In this document: in pieces, positions 8,910-17,600 of the stretch | Numbering within the stretch: the stretch's first letter is position 1 | Layout of the letters: the number at the start of each line of letters is the position of its first letter | NCBI GenBank assembly: GCA_003427395.1 | Contig: BFEA01000519.1 | Coordinates: forward strand, 465,670-486,437 | Source: Chara braunii | Taxonomy: Eukaryota > Streptophyta > Charophyceae > Charales > Characeae | DNA: 20,768 nt | Direction of reading: 5' to 3' | Program-made: the position numbers and the translations under genes | The notes under the pieces: generated by a model | What the model was told of the DNA's origin: nothing | Database searches by the model: none | The model's input: the letters and a program-made list of their open reading frames with translations, nothing else

Positions 8910-9040
8910 CACCCGCAGTTCGGGCTCCGTTGGTTTTGTCTTAAAATGCCTGATCTATCTCTCTGATTGGGTTGGTGTAGCTGCCCTGCGGCATGATGGC
9001 ATGGTGTTATGGGTTGTGTTGCTATTTGTTTATTGGTTCT

Positions 9041-9729
9041 CTAGTTTGCAGGAGCAGGGTGGCAAAGTCTAACCTGCCTGGCTGCCTCCCCCAGCCTTGC
9101 GCACATGTCCTCGAGGCTGCCTGTGAGAGGATGCCATGCCCTTCTACAAGTGTTGCGGCTACCGCAGCCCGCTCTGCTGAGCCTTCTCCGCCCAAGAGGC
9201 CGTAGGGCCTCCAGCACCTTCCATGGCTTCCAAACAAGGTGATCCTTCAGTTTGGTGGACATTGAGAATCTTGCTAGGTATGGCCTCAGATCGTTTTGCT
9301 GCAGATTCCCATTCTCGTCTTTCCATTCCTCGCGCCAATCCTGCTTGGGGCCCAAGATGTGAGCTTCGAATGGGTGGTCTTCTGTCACTTCGTTTGCTAG
9401 GGTTCTTTCTGACGCGGATGGGTGTGCAATTATGGCCCAGGATCTGTTAATTGCCACTTCCCAATCATTATGGACATCGTTCCATCAGTACGGAATGATG
9501 ACTTTCTTGATTGTACCCCCCTTTGCCTCCAATCTGGCTGCTGCTGCAATTTCCAGATTTTGTCCCTCTGTGATTCTTCTCAGATTCATTGTTCCCTCCA
9601 CTGTCTCTCTGTTCTGATCCCTATCTGCGATTCCAGGATTCCTTTTTGTCTTCCCAGTTCTTCCCTCGAGTCTAGTTGCACATGTCTTTCGCTTTCTTGT
9701 TTTGTTCCTTCTTTTGTGTTTGTGGTTTT
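9041..9729 (-). pseudogene. M1 ORF1 fragment
   Basis: One minus-strand frame runs about 230 codons upstream of ORF2 with a single internal TGA (9488-9486). It begins very basic (HKHKRRNKTRKRK), continues through an Ala/Glu-rich stretch (LEIAAAARLEAKGG) and a Trp/Asp-containing part (WNDVHNDWEVAINRSW). The position just upstream of ORF2 and the strand identify it as the remaining C-terminal part of M1 ORF1. I see no zinc knuckle and no OTU-like motif here, unlike P. The last 40 codons before 9041 may be out of the true frame. Confidence 0.5.
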
Positions 9730-9746
9730 ACCCTTTTGACCCTTTG

Positions 9747-9758
9747 CGCTTAGCTGTC
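9747..9758. repeat. target-site duplication of LINE M1, 5' copy
   Basis: CGCTTAGCTGTC pairs with CGCTTAGTTGTC at 1987-1998; the single mismatch is a transition. It fixes the 5' end of M1 at about 9746. Confidence 0.6.
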
Positions 9759-9893
9759 TCTTGATTCCCTTGAGAACTAAAATTCTTACCGTCTCTGTTC
9801 TGGCGCGGGGGTTGCTTTTAGTGTTTCGTTTTTAGAAACACGTATTGCTGCAGCACATTATCTGCGATACATAGGAGTAAACCTGTGATTTCT
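9759..9893. other. short unique stretch between M1 and P
   Basis: About 135 bp of T-rich DNA between the two head-to-head LINEs. It is probably the pre-insertion locus. No gene or clear regulatory site is seen. Its right end contains GATTTCT (9887-9893), which recurs just after the P poly(A) tail. Confidence 0.4.
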
Positions 9894-10005
9894 TCTCCTT
9901 GTCTGTTTTAGGTATTTTTGCCTTTTCATCGTTCTCCGCGCCAGTAGCGTCCAACTGCCGCATGACGCAACTGCGGGGTAACGACGCAGCTAGGTGAAAT
10001 CACGC

Positions 10006-10532
10006 CGAAGCTGACGAGGCGAGAAGCCACCATAGCTGGCCAACGACAATCGGCTTGACGCGAGCAGCAGGGGCCGGAAAAGGCGAATTGGTCGTGTGCG
10101 GACTCCGGATGGAGTCATCTATGCACGCACAACCATGGAGGATTCGCGATCAGACTTGGCGTGGAGGAGTTTTCAGTAACAAGGATAACAGAGAGAAGAT
10201 ACAGCATAGATCCAGGACAACGGCTGATGAGGACAATGGGGATACGGTACAACAAGAACAGTGGGCAGCGGGCGGGGCTCAGTGGAGAAATTGCGCCGGA
10301 GACGACGAGGTGAGCAGCCACCATAGCTGACCAACGGTGATCGACTTGTCGCGAAGCAGCAGGGACCAGAACAGGCGAATCAGTGTGCTCTGGACGGATT
10401 GGGCTGTACACACAGCCATGGAGGATTCACGATCGGTCTCAGCATGGAGATGGTTTCAGTGTTGAGGACAACGGAGAGAAGGTGCAGCTTAGATCAGGGA
10501 CAGTGGGTGACGAGGACAATGAGGACAAGGTA
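10006..10532 (+). repeat. two tandem 5'-leader units, about 290-bp period
   Basis: Unit A (10006-10249) and unit B (10298-10532) align along their length. Shared anchors are GCCACCATAGCTG (10026 and 10317), CCATGGAGGATTC (10133 and 10416) and GAGGACAATG. The period drifts between 283 and 291 because of small indels. Identity by eye is about 75%, so the duplication is older than the ORF1 duplication. Confidence 0.75.
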
Positions 10533-10540
10533 AGTGTGTG

Positions 10541-11056
10541 TGGTTACGAACAAAACAAGGGAGGGAAGGGGAAAGCGGGGTTCGTAACAGGGCTTCGACC
10601 GGGATGAGATGAGTGGTAAGGCATCCTGGGGCTTGGTGTGAAAGACTGGTGGATTGTGGGGGGACTGGGGGGCAAGACAAGCAACCCGTGCAAACGGGGA
10701 GAGAGAGTGTGAAAGGCTACGAACAAAACGAGGGAGGGAGGGGAAAGTCAGGGTTGCGTCGCAGCGTCGACTGGGTTGTAAGTGCCTCGCGAAGAGGTGC
10801 ATGGCGACGAACGGAGAGAAGGGGGGAGGTGGTGAAGATTAGGTCTCAAGACGCTGCATCGTTGGCTCTCATCATCGCAAAACGGCTGATATCCTGCATA
10901 GGTGAACGACAAGGTTTGCGGCGCACCATCGACTGGGATGTAAGCGCCTCATGAAGAGGTGGGCGGTCGTTATCCTAGCAGAAAAAAGGAAAGTTGGCGT
11001 GAGGGATGCACGAGGAGAAGGGCGGAGGGGGGTGAAATTCAGGTCTCGAGACGCCT
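10541..11056 (+). repeat. further direct repeats in the P leader
   Basis: Three pairs are visible: TACGAACAAAAC..GGGAGGGA at 10545 and 10718 (period 173); TCGACTGGG..GTAAG..GCCTC..GAAGAGGTG at 10767 and 10929 (period 162); and AGGTCTCAAGACGC / AGGTCTCGAGACGC at 10841 and 11041 (period 200). They look like diverged, partly overlapping monomers rather than a clean array. Confidence 0.65.
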
Positions 11057-11255
11057 CAGTAACCGTGAGTGAAATCCTTCTCTCGCAACAAAGACGGATG
11101 GGGGGAGGGAGGGAAGAACTGTAGGGTGGTGGGCAATGTGGTAGGGAGTGTTCGCCCCAGCCACCCCCGGTTTTTGTAAATAAAGGAAAAGGAAAGTGCA
11201 GAATTGTGAATATCTTACCCTGAAAATAATTGACATAGAACGACACAGACTTGGG

Positions 11256-11405
11256 ACGAAGAAAAAACGAGGACGGAACGAAGAAGAAACGGAGAAGAAA
11301 CGAGAAGAAACGAAGAAATGGAACAAAGAAGAAACGAAGACAAAACGAAGAAGAAAAGAACCGACAAACAAAAATAGGATCTGAAAAGCAAACAAACAAA
11401 CAAAC
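11256..11405 (+). repeat. purine-rich (ACGAAGAAGAA)n tract and (CAAA)n
   Basis: About 105 bp (11256-11362) of nearly pure purine on the plus strand in ACGAAGAAGAAA-like units is followed by a (CAAA)4 run at 11389-11405, ending 23 nt before the ORF1 ATG. Long antisense open frames here are Phe/Ser/Leu low-complexity shadows. Confidence 0.8.
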
Positions 11406-11481
11406 ACAATCACGAGAAAACCACCAACATGAGAACGTTGAACAGGGAGCAGTGTGCGCATAAACATTTGGACTCGATGCT

Positions 11482-11991
11482 CTTTTATAATGGGGCAATG
11501 AGACACCTGGCTGACCAGCACCTTCGCCACATGAGATGGTCCCACCAGAACCACACCATGCAAAACGACGAAAAGGGGGTCCTCACGGAGGAAGAGAGGG
11601 AGGTGGAGGCACGAGGCACAAAATATCGTGAGGCAGCAGCCCCCCCTCCACCCAGGGATCAGAGTAAACACCCGAAACAATCCACCTGGGCAGACAAGCT
11701 CAAGGACCCGATCAAAGGTCCGACACTCACCATCCGCTTTTATAATGGGGCAATGAGACACCTGGCTGACCAGCACCTTCGCCACATGAGATGGTCCCAC
11801 CAGAACCACACCATGCAAAACGACGAAAAAGGGGTCCTCACGGAGGAAGAGAGGGAGGCGGAGGCACGAGGCACAAAATATCGTGAGGCAGCAGCGCCCC
11901 CTCCACCCAGGGATCAGGATAAACACCCGAAACAATCCACCTGGGCAGACAAGCTCAAGGACCCGATCAAAGGTCCGGCACTCACCATCCG
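11482..11991 (+). repeat. 85-codon in-frame tandem duplication in P ORF1
   Basis: Unit 1 (11482-11736) and unit 2 (11737-11991) are each exactly 255 bp. They begin FYNGAMRHLADQHLRHMRW and end in LTIR. They differ at only three residues (V/A, S/D, T/A) and about seven bases, so identity is near 97%. The copies are adjacent with no spacer. Each unit has a Glu/Arg-rich stretch, a PPPP run and a Trp/Lys-rich end (STWADKLKDPIKGP). Confidence 0.95.
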
Positions 11992-13322
11992 TCGGGGGCA
12001 GGATGGGCCATGGACCGGGGACCTGGACATCCCTCTGGATGGGTTACCACCGGCCCGAGCCTTTTTCTTGTCCAAATTTCGGACTCCGTCAGAAACTAAG
12101 GTGGTGACACAAGGGGGGAAGAAGGTCATGGTTAAAACCCTTCCGAGCAGCGGTATTGCTCGTAGAGATGAAATTTACATGAAACACACCAATAACTAGG
12201 TGTTTCACGATGATGTCGCCTTCAAGTCGGTCAATGATAAAGCCAAGTGGATTGGCCGGCGACTGGAAACCCTCAGAGGCAGTGCTGATTTGGCCAGGGA
12301 CTAATTTTTGATTCAACCCGTTACGAACTCACTGTTCACAGTGTTATACATGCATGAATCTGATAAAAGGGTGATTGATGGCTGGAAGCGTCTACGTTGC
12401 GAACGGTCAGAAGTCCGGATACATGCCTGGGTGCCACAACGCCGATTAGGGTCGGAGGAGAGGAGGGCACAACTGATGCAGGATTACTACTGGGTAGAGC
12501 TTCGCCATATCCCCGTCGAAATACAGGCAGCCTTTGTGTACGACCTTGGGATGATGTACGATATTGTCGCCGTTATTGACCCCCTCCCCTCCTTCGTTGC
12601 CAAAAGGGACGATTATCTGATGCTGGCCCTGGATTTTCCCCAGGGCCAGCCTTTCTCCCTCGATGACGTGATTCCATACCGAATAGGGGGTAAAGAATAT
12701 ATGATTCACACCGCTCATAAGATGCGGCCATGGTGTCATAAATGCAGGGCATATGGCCATCTAAGTCCGGAGTATATCTGCCCGCTCCACCCGCAGAAAC
12801 GGGCCCGGACAACTGGGAGGTTACTAAGAGACCCTGTCAAAGTAACCTGATGGTGTGCGGTGGACCCGGGTCATGAGGGATGGGTATATGTCGAGGACCC
12901 AACAAAGGAAGGAGCACCGGTGGGGTGGGTGTGGGAAAAATCAGGGGAGCCGGACTGGGAGTCGCGCCCCCCGAACACATGGGTTCCCCCTGCATCAGTG
13001 GAGGAGAAAGTGGAGGAGAAGATGCAGGTGGTAGAGTCAAACTCACAAGAGAATCGAGAAAATGCAGATTGGAAGACAATGGGAAGGAAGAGTGGTAAGG
13101 AGACCTGGGTTCAGAAGAAGCAGTTGGAACACGAGGGGCGCTCGGGAGAGCCCCTGCCAGGACAGGCACATGCGCTAGAGCAAATGGGACCCACCCAGGA
13201 AAGAAGAGATGGTAGGGGCCTGGGCCTGGCGGCGGAGCAATATATCTTGGACCAAGGAACACCCTCTTCACCGGGACAGCCACAGTTGGTGGAGCACAAG
13301 GGAGTGGCGGGTTGCTGAGAGG

Positions 13323-13337
13323 NTCGAGAAGGGGGGN
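13323..13337. other. two unresolved bases (N)
   Basis: N at 13323 and 13337 sit beside G-runs and mark low-confidence assembly. Codons around them in ORF1 are uncertain. Confidence 0.95.
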
Positions 13338-13720
13338 CAGCCAGGGCCAATAGGATTTTGAAAGAGCCATTGAGACAAGAGATGCAAACCAGGAGGTTGG
13401 GTGTGGAAGTGACGAGATAGGTGGAGATGCAGACACGGAGGATGGAAATGGAGGGGGATCCCGACTGGTCTTAGGAAGGGGAGAAGGGACACGCAATGAA
13501 AACAACAGAAGCGGCACACTCCGATCATATGACAGCGGCTGAGGCCGACCCCTTTCAAACAGCTTTTGGCCCTGAGCCGATGGAGGTCGACCCCCTCCCG
13601 GAAAGCACCACTGCATCGCCAGAGGGGCTATCCCCGGAATGGGAGTAGAAGGCACGGGGGGAGGGGACACCGCCTCAGGACCTTCCGATTGAACAAAAGC
13701 TAGTTGCTATAGCAGACTCG

Positions 13721-14612
13721 TTGATGGCCAACCCGAAGGTCAAATATGGCCTCCTTACAGACGACTTTTGGGATAAAACGTATCTGGATCTGTTCCCTGT
13801 GCTTGATACAAGTCCCTCTCTTAGGAGTGTACTAGAAAATGGACTTCCAACGGGTGTGAGCTGGACGGACGCGTGGCACAGACTGGCTTCTATAGTTTTT
13901 TTGCATTTACAGCCACTTCAATCAGCTACCGTAAATGGGCCAAGGATGGAAGGTGAGCAAAAACAGAGTAAGGAGACAGCGCAACCGCCTGTTCCACCCA
14001 TTGACCCGGCACCTCCGGACCCGGAGGAGGATATGCCACTGGATCTGGATCTGGTGCACAAAAGAAAGCTTAGACACGTTATTGAACAGGGGCATGATAA
14101 GGAACCTCTCTCCCAGACAGCGTCATTACTGATCCCAGTGCGTAAAAAAAATGGGAGATGGGAGGTGGGTTTGTCTCCATTTGGAAACGGCAGGCAAGAG
14201 GGCGCCACTTTACTAGGCTGCTCCTCTTTCTGGGCGGAACCACAAAACTGCCTATTTGAGGCAGCGGCAGGGATCCTGCAGATGCAGCTGGAATCACATA
14301 TTGTGGATTCCCTGCCGTCGGGGGCACAGGCCACAACGTCCATGGTATCGGGGCCCAACAGAATCTTATCTAGAGATGTCTATATCTGCAACGACCCGTA
14401 CAAAGACGCAAGTCTGAAGTGGTATACTCATCCTCACCTTTTGGACCTGCAGACAGTGAAGCTCAGGTCCAATGATATCTGGACGGAGCAAGATGTCCAG
14501 ACAATGTCATGTTTATGTGTCATCCTCAGGCTGGGTCTCCGGGCAGGAGAAACAGTGTGGGATTGGGACCGACTACCGTGGGTTTGTCTAGGAACATGAG
14601 AACCCCTACACA
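13721..14612 (+). other. candidate OTU-like cysteine protease region at the ORF1/ORF2 junction
   Basis: Within the ORF1 C-terminus, PQNCLFEAAAGIL (Cys at 14249-14251) resembles the OTU signature DGNCLFRA. It is followed at typical spacing by ILSRDVYICNDPY (OTU: LR..v.dyI..n) and NDIWTEQDVQTMSC (OTU: W...el.als). A +1 change of frame near 14515 gives a continuation ending in EHENPY (His at 14595-14597), about 115 residues after the Cys, where OTU proteases place their catalytic His. A TAG (14589) precedes it. The Asp of D-G-N-C is Pro here, so the region would be dead or highly diverged. Motif resemblance only. Confidence 0.35.
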
Positions 14613-17600
14613 ATGGACCCGGTCAAGGCGATATAGGGGAAGGACAAAATTTGGAACCAATGCCAGCGAGCAGCAGGCTTGAATCTACGATCCTTGAATG
14701 TGAACGGCCTGGCTTCGTGCATAATAGATAAGCAGAATGCAATATGGGATCTAATGAGAGGGGTGGGGGGTAGGAACTGGCCGGATATAGTATGCATCCA
14801 AGAGACACACCTCATGGACACCTCGGAACATAACCGCATTCATAAGACGCTGTGGCCACTTAAGGCATTCAGAGCGCACGCTCTGAAACCTGGTACTGCG
14901 GGAGTGGTCATTTGGGTTGCCCCGGAATCCCGCGCAGAACTGGTACAATGGGTGGTCGACCAGGAAGGCGGTTGATGGGCGTTAACTCTAGTTACATTGG
15001 AACTAGAAATACTTTGCATTATGTGTGTCTATGCCCCTAATACGGTAGGGGAAAGCAGGGTGTTATTTGAAAGCTTGAAGACACAAATCCCTGACGGTGT
15101 CCTGGTTATCGGGGCTGGCGATTGTAACGCAGCCCCGGATAGACAGATGGACAGATGGAAGATACCCTCCCCTGTACCGTCATATGTCGAGGAGGACGAG
15201 CGGATGATCAGGGATTTATGTCTCTCATTAAATGTTTTTGATTCCTTCCGCAGGCTTAACCCCGACAAGCGGTATTACTCATGCTTAAGGAAAGTCGGGA
15301 TCGAAAGTCAGTCCAAATTCAGAATAGACCTGATCTTAATCCCTGAAGACATGGGGGGTTCGCTGCTTCTGGCAGGGATCCTCCCTGCGAGTCCGAACCT
15401 GGGACTTGATCACAAGATGTGCAAGATAATTATGTCATTCCACAAGAAACCTGACCAACGGCCTGGTTTCTATAAACTCAATATATCCATCCTGCAACAT
15501 AAATCTTTCCAAGCCTGCATTACAGACTGATGGGTGTTGTGGCGAATACAAAAACAACACTTTTAGCAGGAGTCAGATTGGTTTAACAATGGTCTGTTTT
15601 ACCTTGGTAAAAAGTGCAAGGAATATTCCAAGATTTTGACCACTCTTAGAACTCAACAGGAAATGGAAATACACCAGCAATATCATAAGCTTGAACAGCA
15701 GACCCCTTTAAATGACCCGCACACACTTTCGCAAACACACGTACAGGACTCACAACTGCAATTTTTGCAACAACAACTCCAAGGCTTCGCAGTGCATCAA
15801 TGGGAAGGCACACGCATTAGGGGGCGGCTGACCCGTCACCAGACCGAAGGGTCAATGGACAAGAAGTTTTTCAGCACGGTCCGGGCGCGCTCCCGAAGGA
15901 CAATCATAGAAGCACTATATGATCAACAGTCAACCGGCAGGGAGGTGGTAACCTCCACGACCCAATGCATGAAAATTGTGAGGATTTTTTTTAAAGACCT
16001 GTTCACCTCAAGGTGTGCGTAGAAGGAGGGGCGGCCAGAGAGGAAGAGATCGCGGATTTCCTTAAACCAATGACGAAAACCTTGACGGGTCTACAAAGAG
16101 ACCAACTTGACCGGCCGTTGTCACAGGCATAAATCTGGACGACGTTAATGCAAATGGACGAGGAAAAAACTTTGGGGGTGGAAGGGCTCCCAAAAGAATT
16201 TTGGGAGACATTCTGGAGCCAAATGGCCTCAGATCTCATGAGTTTTTATCAACAGGTGTGGGATTCCGACTGCATGGGCGAACTGGTAGGACAAGGTGTT
16301 CTCACCCTGTTGCACAAAAAAGGGGATAAAATGGATATTAAAAACTACCGCCCGATAACTCTGCTCACGGTTGTTTATAAAATGTTGGCGAAAGCATTGG
16401 CAAACCATCTGATCCCTGTTTTAGAGGATCTTATTCACCTGACACAGACGGGGTTTGTCAAAGGGCGTCGAATCCGAGATAATATTATGTTGGTTAATGA
16501 ACTTCTTAAGTTATCTAGGCAAGACAAACAAAATGCAGCCGTGGTCTTCATTGATTTTGAAAAAGCAAATGACCACGCGGATTGGCTTTTCCTGGATAAA
16601 TGCATGGACAAAATGAATATTTGCCCATCTTTCAGCGCTGGATCCAGATCTTACACCACAACGCTACTACATTCATTCAGGTAAACGGTCTTCTAGCACC
16701 GGTGATCTCGTTGCAGCGGTCGGTTCGCCAACGAGACGCTTTGACCCCCTTCCTCTTCATCATTGTGATGGAGGCATTGGCGGCAAACCTCCGGGCTAAC
16801 AAAGATCTAACTAAACTGCAGATCTCTGCCATCCCGGAGGAGGCGATCCCCATTTGCTCGATGTTTGCGGATGATTTGACTATTATGGTGGATGCCACCT
16901 CCGAGAATATGGAAGAAATTAGGAAATTGTTGGAGAGGTTCATGGCTGTCGCAGACATAATCGTTAATTGGGGAAACAAAACTCTGGGGTGGTGGATCCA
17001 CCATCAAGGGGCATGCCCCCCGGAGTTGCCACGGGTTAAATGGTTACCAGAGGAGGCCCCGTTCAGAGTCCTGGGAATCATGTTGACGACGCATGGAAGA
17101 CCTGCATCGAACGATGACTGGGTCCTTAAACCGGCACTGCAGAAATTAATGCAATGGAATGATAAACACACGTCTCTAATTGGCAGGGCACTTGCAATTA
17201 ACAACACAGTGTTAACGGCTCTCTAGTACAAATCTGCAATCTGGGCTCTTAGCAAAGAAGCATTAAATCCCTTAAACAACAAGCAATCGCCCTATTGTGG
17301 AGAGGAAATAGTGAGTTGCCGAATGTCATTAGTCGGGTGGCCTGGTCGTCGGTGATTGAGCCCAAAGATAAAGGGGATTTGGGGATCCTCGACCCTGACA
17401 TCCAGGTCACGGCATTGCTGATACAATGGGTGAGGAGAATGTTGTTCACGCCAGATCTTCCATGACTCTCTCTTGCCCTGGAACATATCGCCATATTAGC
17501 CCCTCAGGCGCCGCAGGGTGTGCACCCCTGGATCTGGTTGGAGGACCGCTACTTGTCCATACCGCGGCACTCTCACACCATCAAGAGTTCGGGCCGGGAA

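Larger units (their letters stand above)
1999..9746 (-). mobile_element. LINE M1 (L1/plant-type), minus strand, interrupted by M2
   Basis: A non-LTR retrotransposon with the order, read on the minus strand: ORF1 fragment (9729-9041), ORF2 (8909-2748, interrupted by M2 at 4896-3047), 3' UTR (2747-2017) and A18 tail. Without M2 it is about 5.9 kb. The start at 9746 is set by the target-site duplication, which implies 5' truncation inside ORF1. ORF2 shows APE endonuclease motifs, RT motifs and a zf-RVT-like C-terminus. Frameshifts and stops are scattered throughout, so it is inactive. Its 3' tail differs from that of P and M2 but matches the solo copy at 306-517, so it belongs to a separate LINE family. 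Confidence 0.85.
9894..11428 (+). promoter_or_regulatory. P 5' leader, presumed promoter region
   Basis: This 1.5-kb segment upstream of ORF1 is GC-rich in its first 1.1 kb and purine-rich afterwards. It contains two or more sets of internal direct repeats described separately. By analogy with L1 elements, whose promoter lies in the 5' UTR and may be built of tandem monomers, it is the likely promoter region. No TATA box was convincing. Open frames in it (for example 10055-10330 and 10613-10954) show no recognisable protein motif. Confidence 0.45.
11429..14599 (+). pseudogene. P ORF1, DUF4283-like with CCHC-type knuckle; seven in-frame stops
   Basis: LINE ORF1 proteins bind the element's RNA. 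One frame runs 1057 codons from ATG 11429 to TGA 14597, broken only by TAG 12197, TAA 12302, TGA 12848, TGA 13316 and TAGs at 13418, 13472 and 13646. No frameshift is needed up to about 14510. Order: an 85-residue unit present twice (codons 19-188); a linker; a DUF4283-like region (about codons 290-435, LFTVLYMHESDKRVIDGW and YYWVELRHIPVEIQ); a knuckle CHKCRAYGHLSPEYIC (12734-12781), C-x2-C-x4-H-x6-C, where x4 is usual before the last Cys; a Pro/Glu-rich linker; and a C-terminal block (13721-14599) that may be OTU-like. Two N lie at 13323 and 13337. ATG 11429 is the first start after the purine-rich leader. Confidence 0.75.

Noticed and set aside
7680-9739. Several plus-strand frames of 70-130 codons over 7680-9739
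   Set aside because: They are antisense to M1 ORF1/ORF2, whose endonuclease and RT motifs fix the coding strand.
10872-11935. Long minus-strand frames (up to 298 codons)
   Set aside because: They are antisense to P ORF1 and its purine-rich leader; the repeated peptide inside is the shadow of the 255-bp duplication.
12837-13670. 277-codon minus-strand Pro/Ser/Leu-rich frame
   Set aside because: It is antisense to the ORF1 linker, crosses two N, and shows no domain.
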